A DNA stretch of 53,479 nt. Origin: Kiritimatiellia bacterium (GTDB lineage: Bacteria > Verrucomicrobiota > Kiritimatiellia > JAFGHX01). Of this stretch, positions 17,728-25,248 are shown one piece after another; positions within the stretch are counted from its first letter, which is position 1, and every line of letters starts with the position of its first letter. Below the pieces are notes generated by a model. That model saw nothing but the letters and a program-made list of their open reading frames with translations, had not been told where the DNA came from and did not search any database. The position numbers were made by a program, and so were the translations under genes. The stretch is taken from the NCBI GenBank assembly GCA_016929905.1, contig JAFGHX010000090.1, positions 1 to 53,479 on the forward strand. The letters run 5' to 3'.

Positions 17728-18390
17728 TCAGAAGGTGTACGAGACGCCGAAGGTGATGACCGGATAGAGCATGAACCAGGCGTAGTCGTCTTCCAGTTCG
17801 CTGACTTCCTCTTCGACGTCCGCGTCGAGCGCGGCCTGCATCGACGGGTCGGCGGCTACCGCCTGCACCGACACATCGGGCGAACCCTGGAGCATGACGC
17901 CGACGTCGAAGGCGAACCGCCAGCCTTTCGAGCCGGCCGCGTCGCCGTAGCCCATTCCCAAGTACGGGGCGACGGCATTGAAGGTGATGTCGCCGCTCGC
18001 CTCGGTGATCAGGTACTCGACGTCGTTGATGTCGACCCGGTCGTTCGGATCGGCGGTCATGTCGATGCGGTTGTTGTTGAAGATGAGCCCGCCGGTCACG
18101 CGGAAACCGGTCTCGCTCGGGTGCCAGTCGAGCAGCACGGCAAAGCTCTGCCACTTGAGTTCCGCGGATATTTCATCGGCGTTCTCGCCGTCCCCCTCAT
18201 CGGTCGGGATATCGTAGTTCAGGATGTTGAACCCGCCGCGCAGGTTCAACTTGGGTCTGAGGCCCAAGGTCACGTCCCCGCCCCAGCCCAGCGTTCCCAC
18301 CTTGCCCGTGACTCCGAACCTGTCGGCATACGCGCCGCCCGCCAACAAGACGCCCGTCACGACTGCGACCGCCACGCTCAGTTTCCTCAT
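17728..18390 (-). CDS. Outer-membrane beta-barrel protein
   Basis: A 220-residue protein with a clear signal peptide (MRKLSVAVAVVTGVLLAGGAYA) and a strong AAGGAGG site 6 nt before the ATG at 18390, which decides the start over an upstream in-frame ATG at 18444. Alternating polar and hydrophobic strands (KLNLRGGFNIL, FAVLLDWHP, FRVTGGLIFNNN, FDVGVMLQG) and the final FMLYPVITFGVSYTF, ending in phenylalanine, are typical of an eight-strand or similar outer-membrane barrel. One extracellular loop (about 165-195) is alanine- and acid-rich. It stands alone on the minus strand inside the peptide locus. Ligand and role are unknown. Confidence 0.8.
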   Translation of the reverse strand: MRKLSVAVAVVTGVLLAGGAYADRFGVTGKVGTLGWGGDVTLGLRPKLNLRGGFNILNYDIPTDEGDGENADEISAELKWQSFAVLLDWHPSETGFRVTGGLIFNNNRIDMTADPNDRVDINDVEYLITEASGDITFNAVAPYLGMGYGDAAGSKGWRFAFDVGVMLQGSPDVSVQAVAADPSMQAALDADVEEEVSELEDDYAWFMLYPVITFGVSYTF

Positions 18391-18456
18391 GACCGCCTCC
18401 TTCCTGCCGACCCTAGTCGTAAGCTTTGCCGATTCCCGAACCACCCGACAAATCCT

Positions 18457-18484
18457 ATCCTATCGTCGGCTCCCGCAGAAACAA
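18457..18484 (-). promoter_or_regulatory. Candidate promoter of the barrel gene
   Basis: On the minus strand, TTGTTT (18479-18484), a 16-nt spacer and TAGGAT (18457-18462) precede the barrel gene by about 65 nt. A second TAGGAT overlaps it (18452-18457). The match is moderate. Confidence 0.35.
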
Positions 18485-18604
18485 GCACGAATTCTCATTG
18501 ACAGGCTGCCGCCGCCCGTCAACACTGCTCGGTGCGAAACACGGGTGCCCGCCCGCGGCGGGGACGAACACGGACTTTCACGCGCGCACCCCTGATTGCC
18601 GGAC

Positions 18605-20236
18605 ATGACGACCGCGGCCGAAACCCTGATCTGCTGCCTGCGCGAGACGCTCGGCGCCGGGGTACAGCCCGGATGGGAGGCACCGGCGCCGGATTCTCCC
18701 GACTGGCCGGCCGTTTTCGAACTCGCCGCCGCGCACCAGGTCGGGCCGCTGCTGCACCGCTGGTCCGCCGCGCATCCCGGCGCGTTGGCGGGTTCCGTTG
18801 CCGCGCGAGTGGAGCGACACGCGCTGGCCAACGCGGCGCGCGCCGTCTTCCTGACGCGCCGGCTGTTCGAGATCCTCGCGCTGCTCGACGCGCACGGGGT
18901 ACAGGCGATCCCGTTCAAAGGCCCGGTGCTCGCCGCCCGGCTCTACGGCGACGTGTCGCGGCGCCGGTTCACGGATCTCGATTTCCTGGTCGAGGCCCGC
19001 GACATGCGCCGGGCGAAGGACGCGCTGAGCGCGGCGGGCTACCGGCCGCGGCTGGACCTGACCGAAGCGGAGGAGCAGGCCCACTGGCGCGCGGGCTGGG
19101 AGTGCGCGCTGTTCGGGCCGGACGGCCGGTACTCGGTGGAAATTGACTCCGGGCTCGCGGCGCGCCATTTCGGCGTGACACTGGACGTGGCGGCCTTGAA
19201 AGCCGAGCGGGTCGAACTCGAGGTCGACGGCCGGCCCGTGCGCGCGCTTTCCGCGGAGAATCTGCTGCCGATCCTGTGCGTACACGGCACGAAACACCTC
19301 TGGCGCCGGCTGATCTGGAGCGCCGATGTCTGCGCGCTGCTCGCCGCCGCGTCCGAACTCGACGCCGAGACCGTGCTGCGCCGCGCCGCCGCGCTCGGCG
19401 CGCGGCGCATGCTCCTGCTCGGCCTGGCCGTCGCCAGTCGCCTGTTCGATGCGCCGCTGCCCGGGGCGTTCGCCGCGCCGCTCGAGCGCGACCGGGCCGC
19501 CGCCGCGCTGTGCCGCCGCGTGTGCGACGCGCTCGGCGCCGGCAGCCCGCCCCCCGCGCGCTGGACGGCGACGGTCCGTTTCCACCTCCGCGCACGCGAA
19601 CGGCTGCGCGACCGGCTGCGCTACGTTCTGCTGCTCGCCTTCACGCCCAGCTACAGCGACTGGAAGACACGGCCGCTGCCGGCCCGCCTGTTCCCGCTCT
19701 ACTACCTCACCCGCCCGTTCCGGCTGCTCGGGAAGCTGGCCGGCGCCGGCGCGGCCGCACAGCCGCGTGCCACGCCCGACGCGAACAGGCCGGGCACGCG
19801 CGAGACACGCGTACTCGACTTCGAGGAATTCGGCGCGTTGTGCAAGGACCTGCTCGCCGAAGGCAACGCCGTCCGGTTCCGGGCGCGCGGCGCCAGCATG
19901 GCGCCCGCGATCCGCGACGGCGACCTCATCACCGTCGCGCCCGTCAGCCCGGCCGCCGTCCGCCGCGGCGACGTGCTGTTGTATCGGACGGGGGCCGGCC
20001 GGCTCGCCGCGCACCGGGTCACGCGCCGCGCGGTGCGCGGCGGCGTCGTCACGTTCACCACGCGCAAGGATGCCGGGCCCCGCCCCGCGGAGCAGGTAGC
20101 CGCGGCACAGGTCCTTGGCCGCGCCGTCGCCTGCCGGCGCGGGGCGCGAACCATCGCCCTGGCCGGCCCCCTCCCGCGGCTCCTCGCCTTCCTGCGCGGG
20201 GGCATCCGCCGGCTCCGGTCGTCATCGCACTCGTAA
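18605..20236 (+). CDS. Nucleotidyltransferase (NTP_transf_5 type) fused to an S24/S26 signal-peptidase-like domain
   Basis: A 543-residue protein. Residues 1 to about 390 match the nucleotidyltransferase family found beside lasso and related peptide genes: IPFKGPVLAARLYGD followed by RRRFTDLDFLVEA. The C-terminal part from about 400 is a signal-peptidase-like fold: RARGASMAPAIRDGD with the probable nucleophile S431, the RRGDVLLYR strand, and LAAHRV with H470. A histidine rather than lysine at this place resembles the archaeal or ER Sec11 type. I see no membrane anchor. I start at the ATG 18605; a TTG three codons earlier is also open, and neither has a clear ribosome binding site. The TAA stop lies inside a fragment of the GATTACGA repeat family. 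It may adenylylate and/or cleave the precursor peptide (inference). Confidence 0.8.
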   Translation: MTTAAETLICCLRETLGAGVQPGWEAPAPDSPDWPAVFELAAAHQVGPLLHRWSAAHPGALAGSVAARVERHALANAARAVFLTRRLFEILALLDAHGVQAIPFKGPVLAARLYGDVSRRRFTDLDFLVEARDMRRAKDALSAAGYRPRLDLTEAEEQAHWRAGWECALFGPDGRYSVEIDSGLAARHFGVTLDVAALKAERVELEVDGRPVRALSAENLLPILCVHGTKHLWRRLIWSADVCALLAAASELDAETVLRRAAALGARRMLLLGLAVASRLFDAPLPGAFAAPLERDRAAAALCRRVCDALGAGSPPPARWTATVRFHLRARERLRDRLRYVLLLAFTPSYSDWKTRPLPARLFPLYYLTRPFRLLGKLAGAGAAAQPRATPDANRPGTRETRVLDFEEFGALCKDLLAEGNAVRFRARGASMAPAIRDGDLITVAPVSPAAVRRGDVLLYRTGAGRLAAHRVTRRAVRGGVVTFTTRKDAGPRPAEQVAAAQVLGRAVACRRGARTIALAGPLPRLLAFLRGGIRRLRSSSHS

Positions 20237-20238
20237 TC
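20222..20238. repeat. Fragment of the GATTACGA element
   Basis: TCATCGCACTCGTAATCC matches the right end of the elements at 24647-24776 and 48878-49025. It supplies the last codons and the stop of the nucleotidyltransferase fusion gene. Confidence 0.7.
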
Positions 20239-20354
20239 CCGGATCCAACGCAAAGCGCAGGGCAGCTCCGAATCGCCGGCGACGGCCGGCTCCCCGCAGG
20301 CCGCGGCGGGCCGCCGTCGCGCTGCGGGCTGTTTCGAGCCGCGGCGGGCCGCTT

Positions 20355-23300
20355 CTACTTTTCCCCCGCCAACACCACATTGCCTTCGAGCGCACCGATG
20401 GTATCGGTAAGCTGCTTGTGGTACCCGGCGTACTGCTCGGCGGGGAACCGGCCGGCTTTCAGCTCGATGAGGGCCGAGACGCCGACCTCGCCGGACGCGG
20501 GGGCCGGGCGGGCAATCCGCCAGCGCAGATGCGCGGTCTCGCCCGCGGCGTCGGGCCCGGCCTCCCGCGGCGCCTGCCAGCCGGCGGGCAGCGTGAGCCG
20601 CACGCGCGAGGTGAATCGGAGCGGATAGGCGACGACAAACGGGAACAGCCGCTTGTCGACATAGCCGGGCACGAGGTAGTAGCGTTCCCACAGCGCCGGC
20701 AGCCGCCCGGAACAGCGCCCGTCTTCGACATGGAACCGGCCCGCGAGCCGGTAGGCGAGCCGCAGAACCAACGGCCGGTCCGGCTCGTCCAGGTTCTCGA
20801 CCTCAAGCGCGCGCACTTCCACAGGGCCGCTTTCGGCGCTCAACTTCCACTGCACGGTGCTCTGCCGGTTGGCGGGCTCTTCGTCCTTCAGCTCGGCGCG
20901 CAGGTGCGACGCGTAGTACCCGCCGAGCGTCACCGTTTCGCGCACGTCCAGGTCGGCGCCGTCCGCAACGGTGAACTCGCGTTCACACGTCACCGTGCAA
21001 TGTTCCGGCCTGAACGCGGGCAGCCGCCGCATGCGCGGCATCGCCGGGTCCAGGACCAGAACGGGCTCCTTGCTCATGCCGTAGGGGACCGGCAGGAACA
21101 GGTCGGACTCCTTGTCGGTACAGTCCACGCATAGCCCGCCGCGGAAAGCGGGCAGGAACAGGATCATGTGGTTGAACTGGTCAAGCGAGGGCATGTCCTC
21201 GCGCACGGGCTCGCCGGCGTTGACGAGCGCCAGGTGCGACGGCTCGCCCACGGCGCGCAGGAGCTGGTGCAGGAGCAGGGCGTGGTCCTTGCAGTCGCCG
21301 AACCGGTCGTTCAGCACGGTCGCCGGCGCGCGCGGCAGCCACGCGCGCCGCCCGAACTCAATGCCTTTGTACGTGATCTCCTTCTGCACGTGGCGCACGA
21401 GCGCCCGGACCTTGTCGGTACGGTTGGTCAGCCCGGCGGTCAGTCCGGCGGCGAGCGTCTCGGCCGCCTGGTCGGGCGCCAGCCGCTCGCCGACGTCCTC
21501 GTGGTAACGCGCCACCTCGTTCGCCCAGCTCTGGGTCCGGTCGCCCAGATAGACCGTCGGCAGCAGCTCCTGCACCCACGGCAGCAGCGGCTCCCAGCGA
21601 TAGACGACGGGGTTCCGGACGGACCAGACCCGTCCGTCGGTCAGGTCGGCGGCCTCCACGCCGGCGGAACAGGCCGCCTTCACGGCGCCCGTCTCCCCGC
21701 AGACGAAGACCGCGCCGCACGCGACGGGCACCTGCGAGGCCAACGTCTGCGCGACGAACGGGAAACGGTCCGGCGGGCTCAACTCGCGGCGGGTGACGAC
21801 CAGTTCGATCCGGCGTCCCGCTTCGACGGCCGGCACGGGAATGTTCAGGGTCTTGCGGTGCGTGACGAGGTCGGCCGCCTCGTCGACGATGTAGTAGTCC
21901 GCCACCTTGCCTTCGGCGACAGGTTGCCCGTCGGCCCCCGTCACGGCCAGGCTGTTGACGTAGATCGCTTCGCGCAGCGGATCGAAATTGAACTGGAACG
22001 TGCTGAACTTGGCGACCCCGCTCGGCTGCAGCACCTGGACCAGGCGGTAATCCGTACGGCGGCAGACGGCCTCTTTCTCGTAGCGGATCGCCGCCATGCG
22101 ACGCAGGTAGACGGCGCTGTAGTCCGCGGCGCCGGCAGGCGGCTCGGGCACGGCCGCCAGCTCGGCCGGCAGCGGCACGGGCTCGATCGGCTCTTTCAGC
22201 GCGGAATTCACGCCCTCGCCCAGCATGCCGGAGACGTGATCGAGGTAGTCCTTGATCTCCGCGTCTTTCGGGTCGCGCGCGAGCGCCGCCTCGAACGAGG
22301 CCTTCGCCCGCGGGTACCATTTCAACTCGTACTCGCTACGCCCCTTCAGGTAATGGGCGTACGCCGAGTCGTGGCCCCGCTCGATCAACCCCTCGCAGAC
22401 CCGCTTGGCCTTGTCGAACAGGTCCGCGTTGAAGTAGTGGTCCGCCAGGTCGTACTGCAGCCCGGCATGGAACGGGAGCCTGGCCTGGCACGCCTCGAGC
22501 AGTTGGGCCGCCTTGTCATACTGCTGCATGCCCGCGTAGATCGAGGCCTGCGCGCGGCGGACCGCCGGCGTGTCGCGCCGCTGCAGGTAGGCCGCCACAG
22601 CGGCCAGCGCGTCCTCCGGCCGGTCCTGGTCCGCGAGCAATTCGGCGTAGGTCGCGAAATGGTCGTCGTCGGTGTAGGAACCCGCGAACAGCTGCGCGTA
22701 GGCCGCGATCGCTTCCGCGGGCCGGCCCAGCTTCTGCAGCAGATCCGCGCGGCACGCCCGGAGTGCGGGGTCCTCGCGGAACCGCGCGATGTGCTCGTCG
22801 AGGAACGCAAGCGCCTCCGCGTAACGGGTCAGCTCGTCGTAGCCCCGCACGACGTTCGAAAGGAACACCTTGTTGGCCGGCTCGAAGGCGAGCGCGGCGG
22901 CGAAGTACGGGATCGCGTTCGCGATCCGTTTCGACTCGTAGTAGAAGATCCCGGCGTCGTTCAGCACCTGGGCGTGCACGCGCCGCTCCCGCTCGTTCAC
23001 GTCCGCGGGCGCCGGCGGCGGCCCGGCCGCGTCGTGCAGGGTCACCGTCGCCAGGGCCTCGTCCAGCGGGCGCGCAGCGGGCGGCGCCGCGGCGTTGCGC
23101 CAGGCGGCGACCAGATAGCCGTACCCGCCGCGTTTCACGGTCCGGATCCGGTAGGCGAAGGGGACGGCATTCACCTCCCGCGCGTAAGAGAAGGTGTACG
23201 ATTCGCCCTGCTCGTCCGCTGCGCGCGCGAATTCCGTGATCGACTCGTTCGGGAACTCGATCCCCATCCGCTGCAGCAGCGCGTAGGCCAGCGCGTCCAT

Positions 23301-24440
23301 GTGCGGGTCCTGCCCGCCCAGGAAGACGGGGACCACCATCAGCATCTCGCCGCGCGCGCTGAGGGCGCCGGCATCGGCGTCCGGCGCATCGTTGGCCATG
23401 TCCGTCCACCGGTGCCAGCCGCCGCCCTTGCACCCGAGCGTGTAGCCGTAGCGCGCGGAGACGGAATCGTCCGTCAACGCGCGCCCCGCCAGCGCCGTAC
23501 GCGCGGGATCGATGAGCCGGAACCCGTCGAACACCGCGCGCGCATCCTTGCCGAGCGCGACGGGGTCCGCGTTCGCGCTCCACATCACCAACTGGAAGCA
23601 GAACCCGTTGTGGCTGCTGACCCAGTACACATAGCGGACGCGCTGCCGGCCGATCGTCGTCTCGGCCCGCATATGCGTGCCGGGTATACCGGCCAGCTCC
23701 TCGTCGCGCACGTCCGAAAACGTCGCCTCCCCCGTCCCGGTGCGCAGGTTTGCCCGTACCATTTCCGCCAGTTGCGCGGTCGTCAGCTTCAGGCCCGTGT
23801 CCTCCGCGATGATCATGAACCACCGCTTCGGGTTCGTGCGCGTCAGCGCCAGGCAGCTCGCCTTGTTCAACTGCTTCGCGTCCAGCCGCGCCCAGGGGCG
23901 GGCCGGCATCCGGAACGTGAAGTTGTAATCCGCAAAAGTCAGCTTCCGGCCGGGCGGCGCCGAATCCTGTGCCAGCCGGTACGGCCGGTTCTTGAGCAGG
24001 CCGGCCCCCTGCAGCACGCCGTACCCTATCAGCGAGAGGCTCAGCCCGCCGAGCACCAGCGCCCAGATCGCCTGCGCACGCCCCTGCTTGTACTGCCCGC
24101 GCGCACGGTCGATCTGCATCAGGCCCAGAACGGCCAGGAACATGCCGAGCAGAAAGAACGCGAGGCACGGCAGCAGGCCGACCAGCGCAAACCACCGGCC
24201 CGGCCCGGCCAGCACTCGGACCGCCTGCGCCACGCAACAGCCGGCCAGCCCGCAGAACACGAACGCCAGGCCGTAGACCGCCTTCGCGCTCGTCGCCGGG
24301 CGCCGCGCGATCTGCACGCATTTCAGCAGAGCCAGCAGCCAGACCAGCACCCAGAAGACGCCGCCGACCGCCGAGCCGACCTGCTCCGCATCCGTCTTCA
24401 TACCGGCCGTGGCCACCTGGAATTCGGCCGTTCCCCACAT
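20355..24440 (-). CDS. Membrane-anchored TPR protein with DUF3857 and transglutaminase-like domains
   Basis: A 1361-residue protein starting at the ATG 24440, which has GAGGGGAG 8 nt before it. Residues about 25-135 contain four hydrophobic segments (VFWVLVWLLALLKC, AVYGLAFVFCGLAGCC, ALVGLLPCLAFFLLG, IWALVLGGLSLSLIG). A domain I do not recognise follows to about 470, then TPR-type helices at about 483-740. A DUF3857-like beta domain (about 773-950) leads to a transglutaminase core with C1050 in RFGDCKDHALLL and H1091 in FNHMILFLP, with an aspartate in VDCTDKE completing the usual triad. The last 200 residues are beta-rich. DUF3857/transglutaminase proteins are widespread in Bacteroidota and PVC bacteria, with no established substrate. 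It converges on the nucleotidyltransferase fusion gene, 118 nt away. Confidence 0.8.
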   Translation of the reverse strand: MWGTAEFQVATAGMKTDAEQVGSAVGGVFWVLVWLLALLKCVQIARRPATSAKAVYGLAFVFCGLAGCCVAQAVRVLAGPGRWFALVGLLPCLAFFLLGMFLAVLGLMQIDRARGQYKQGRAQAIWALVLGGLSLSLIGYGVLQGAGLLKNRPYRLAQDSAPPGRKLTFADYNFTFRMPARPWARLDAKQLNKASCLALTRTNPKRWFMIIAEDTGLKLTTAQLAEMVRANLRTGTGEATFSDVRDEELAGIPGTHMRAETTIGRQRVRYVYWVSSHNGFCFQLVMWSANADPVALGKDARAVFDGFRLIDPARTALAGRALTDDSVSARYGYTLGCKGGGWHRWTDMANDAPDADAGALSARGEMLMVVPVFLGGQDPHMDALAYALLQRMGIEFPNESITEFARAADEQGESYTFSYAREVNAVPFAYRIRTVKRGGYGYLVAAWRNAAAPPAARPLDEALATVTLHDAAGPPPAPADVNERERRVHAQVLNDAGIFYYESKRIANAIPYFAAALAFEPANKVFLSNVVRGYDELTRYAEALAFLDEHIARFREDPALRACRADLLQKLGRPAEAIAAYAQLFAGSYTDDDHFATYAELLADQDRPEDALAAVAAYLQRRDTPAVRRAQASIYAGMQQYDKAAQLLEACQARLPFHAGLQYDLADHYFNADLFDKAKRVCEGLIERGHDSAYAHYLKGRSEYELKWYPRAKASFEAALARDPKDAEIKDYLDHVSGMLGEGVNSALKEPIEPVPLPAELAAVPEPPAGAADYSAVYLRRMAAIRYEKEAVCRRTDYRLVQVLQPSGVAKFSTFQFNFDPLREAIYVNSLAVTGADGQPVAEGKVADYYIVDEAADLVTHRKTLNIPVPAVEAGRRIELVVTRRELSPPDRFPFVAQTLASQVPVACGAVFVCGETGAVKAACSAGVEAADLTDGRVWSVRNPVVYRWEPLLPWVQELLPTVYLGDRTQSWANEVARYHEDVGERLAPDQAAETLAAGLTAGLTNRTDKVRALVRHVQKEITYKGIEFGRRAWLPRAPATVLNDRFGDCKDHALLLHQLLRAVGEPSHLALVNAGEPVREDMPSLDQFNHMILFLPAFRGGLCVDCTDKESDLFLPVPYGMSKEPVLVLDPAMPRMRRLPAFRPEHCTVTCEREFTVADGADLDVRETVTLGGYYASHLRAELKDEEPANRQSTVQWKLSAESGPVEVRALEVENLDEPDRPLVLRLAYRLAGRFHVEDGRCSGRLPALWERYYLVPGYVDKRLFPFVVAYPLRFTSRVRLTLPAGWQAPREAGPDAAGETAHLRWRIARPAPASGEVGVSALIELKAGRFPAEQYAGYHKQLTDTIGALEGNVVLAGEK

Positions 24441-25248
24441 GGCGCACACTCCCCTCGCCCACACGTGTCGCAAGTGTCGGAGGTCCGCTTCTGCCTGTCA
24501 AGCGGTTTGGGGCGCACCGCGCGGCGCGGATGCCGGATCGACGGTCTCATTCCGACTCGACACCTGAGACTTGCGCGAGAACCCGCCTTCGCGCAGCGCT
24601 TCCGCCGTCGTGCCTCCTGGCTTCGTCTGGCACAGTCCGGATCGAAGATTACGAGTGCGATCACGAGTGGGATTGCAAGGGAGATTGCGAGGGATGATTA
24701 CGAGAATGATTACGAGAATGATTGCGAGTGGCAGGCAGTCGAGTGGGAGGCCCCGATCGTAATCGCACTCGTAATCTCAAATCAAGCGCGGAGCGGGGGG
24801 CAGCGAGTCCCGGCCGGCCCTTCGACTTCGCTCAGATAGCTTCCGCCGTCGCTCTTCCGCCTTCGCCTTTCCGCCTTCAGCAAGATAATGACGAAGTCTC
24901 CATCCCGCCATATCCGGCGCAGCCGCCGGCGTGCGAGGGGGGGATTGTGACCTGTTCGGGAGTGGCATGGCAGTCGGCCTGCTAAGGGTGGGGAGAACAG
25001 CTGAAACCGGCCAAAAAAGGGAACATTTTGCCGGGGAAGGGGAAATTCTAGCCGGGCCACGCCTCTTTGGGGACGGTCCGGGAACGGGCATTCAGCGAGG
25101 ATCGAGATACCGATGCGAACAAGCAGGAGGCAGCGACAACGGGGTCCCGTCGAAGGGCGGCGAACGCCGAAGGCCGAATCCGTGCCCTTCGGCCTTCGGC
25201 CCTTGCCCCTGAACCCTTGACCCACAACCATCAACCATTCCGCTAACG
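24441..25248. other. Divergent intergenic region before the flagellin gene
   Basis: It holds a motif of the CCGCCTTCGC/AGCGAAGGCGG family near 24580-24605, the GATTACGA element (24647-24776), a GGAAGGGGAAA-type purine run near 25010-25050, and two CAACCAT units just before the flagellin ATG. I find no convincing sigma-28 or sigma-54 promoter and no gene in it. Confidence 0.5.
24647..24776. repeat. GATTACGA element with perfect inverted ends, copy 1
   Basis: It begins with GATTACGAGTGCGAT (24647-24661) and ends with its exact complement (24762-24776). The middle contains 12-13 bp tandem units of the type ATGATTACGAGA and a unique segment GTCGAGTGGGAGGCCCCGAT. Copy 2 at 48878-49025 has the same order of parts. 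Confidence 0.9.

Noticed and set aside
13515..20236. A complete classical lasso-peptide cluster
   Set aside because: No asparagine-synthetase-like cyclase and no small B2 protease are present, and a radical SAM/SPASM enzyme stands next to the peptide.
24782..25234. Minus-strand open frame before the flagellin
   Set aside because: It is made of intergenic repeat DNA and a purine run, without any protein-like pattern.
24980..25248. Sigma-54 or sigma-28 promoter for the flagellin gene
   Set aside because: A TGGCATGG...GC pattern near 24960 has wrong spacing for sigma-54, and no TAAA/GCCGATAA pair was found.
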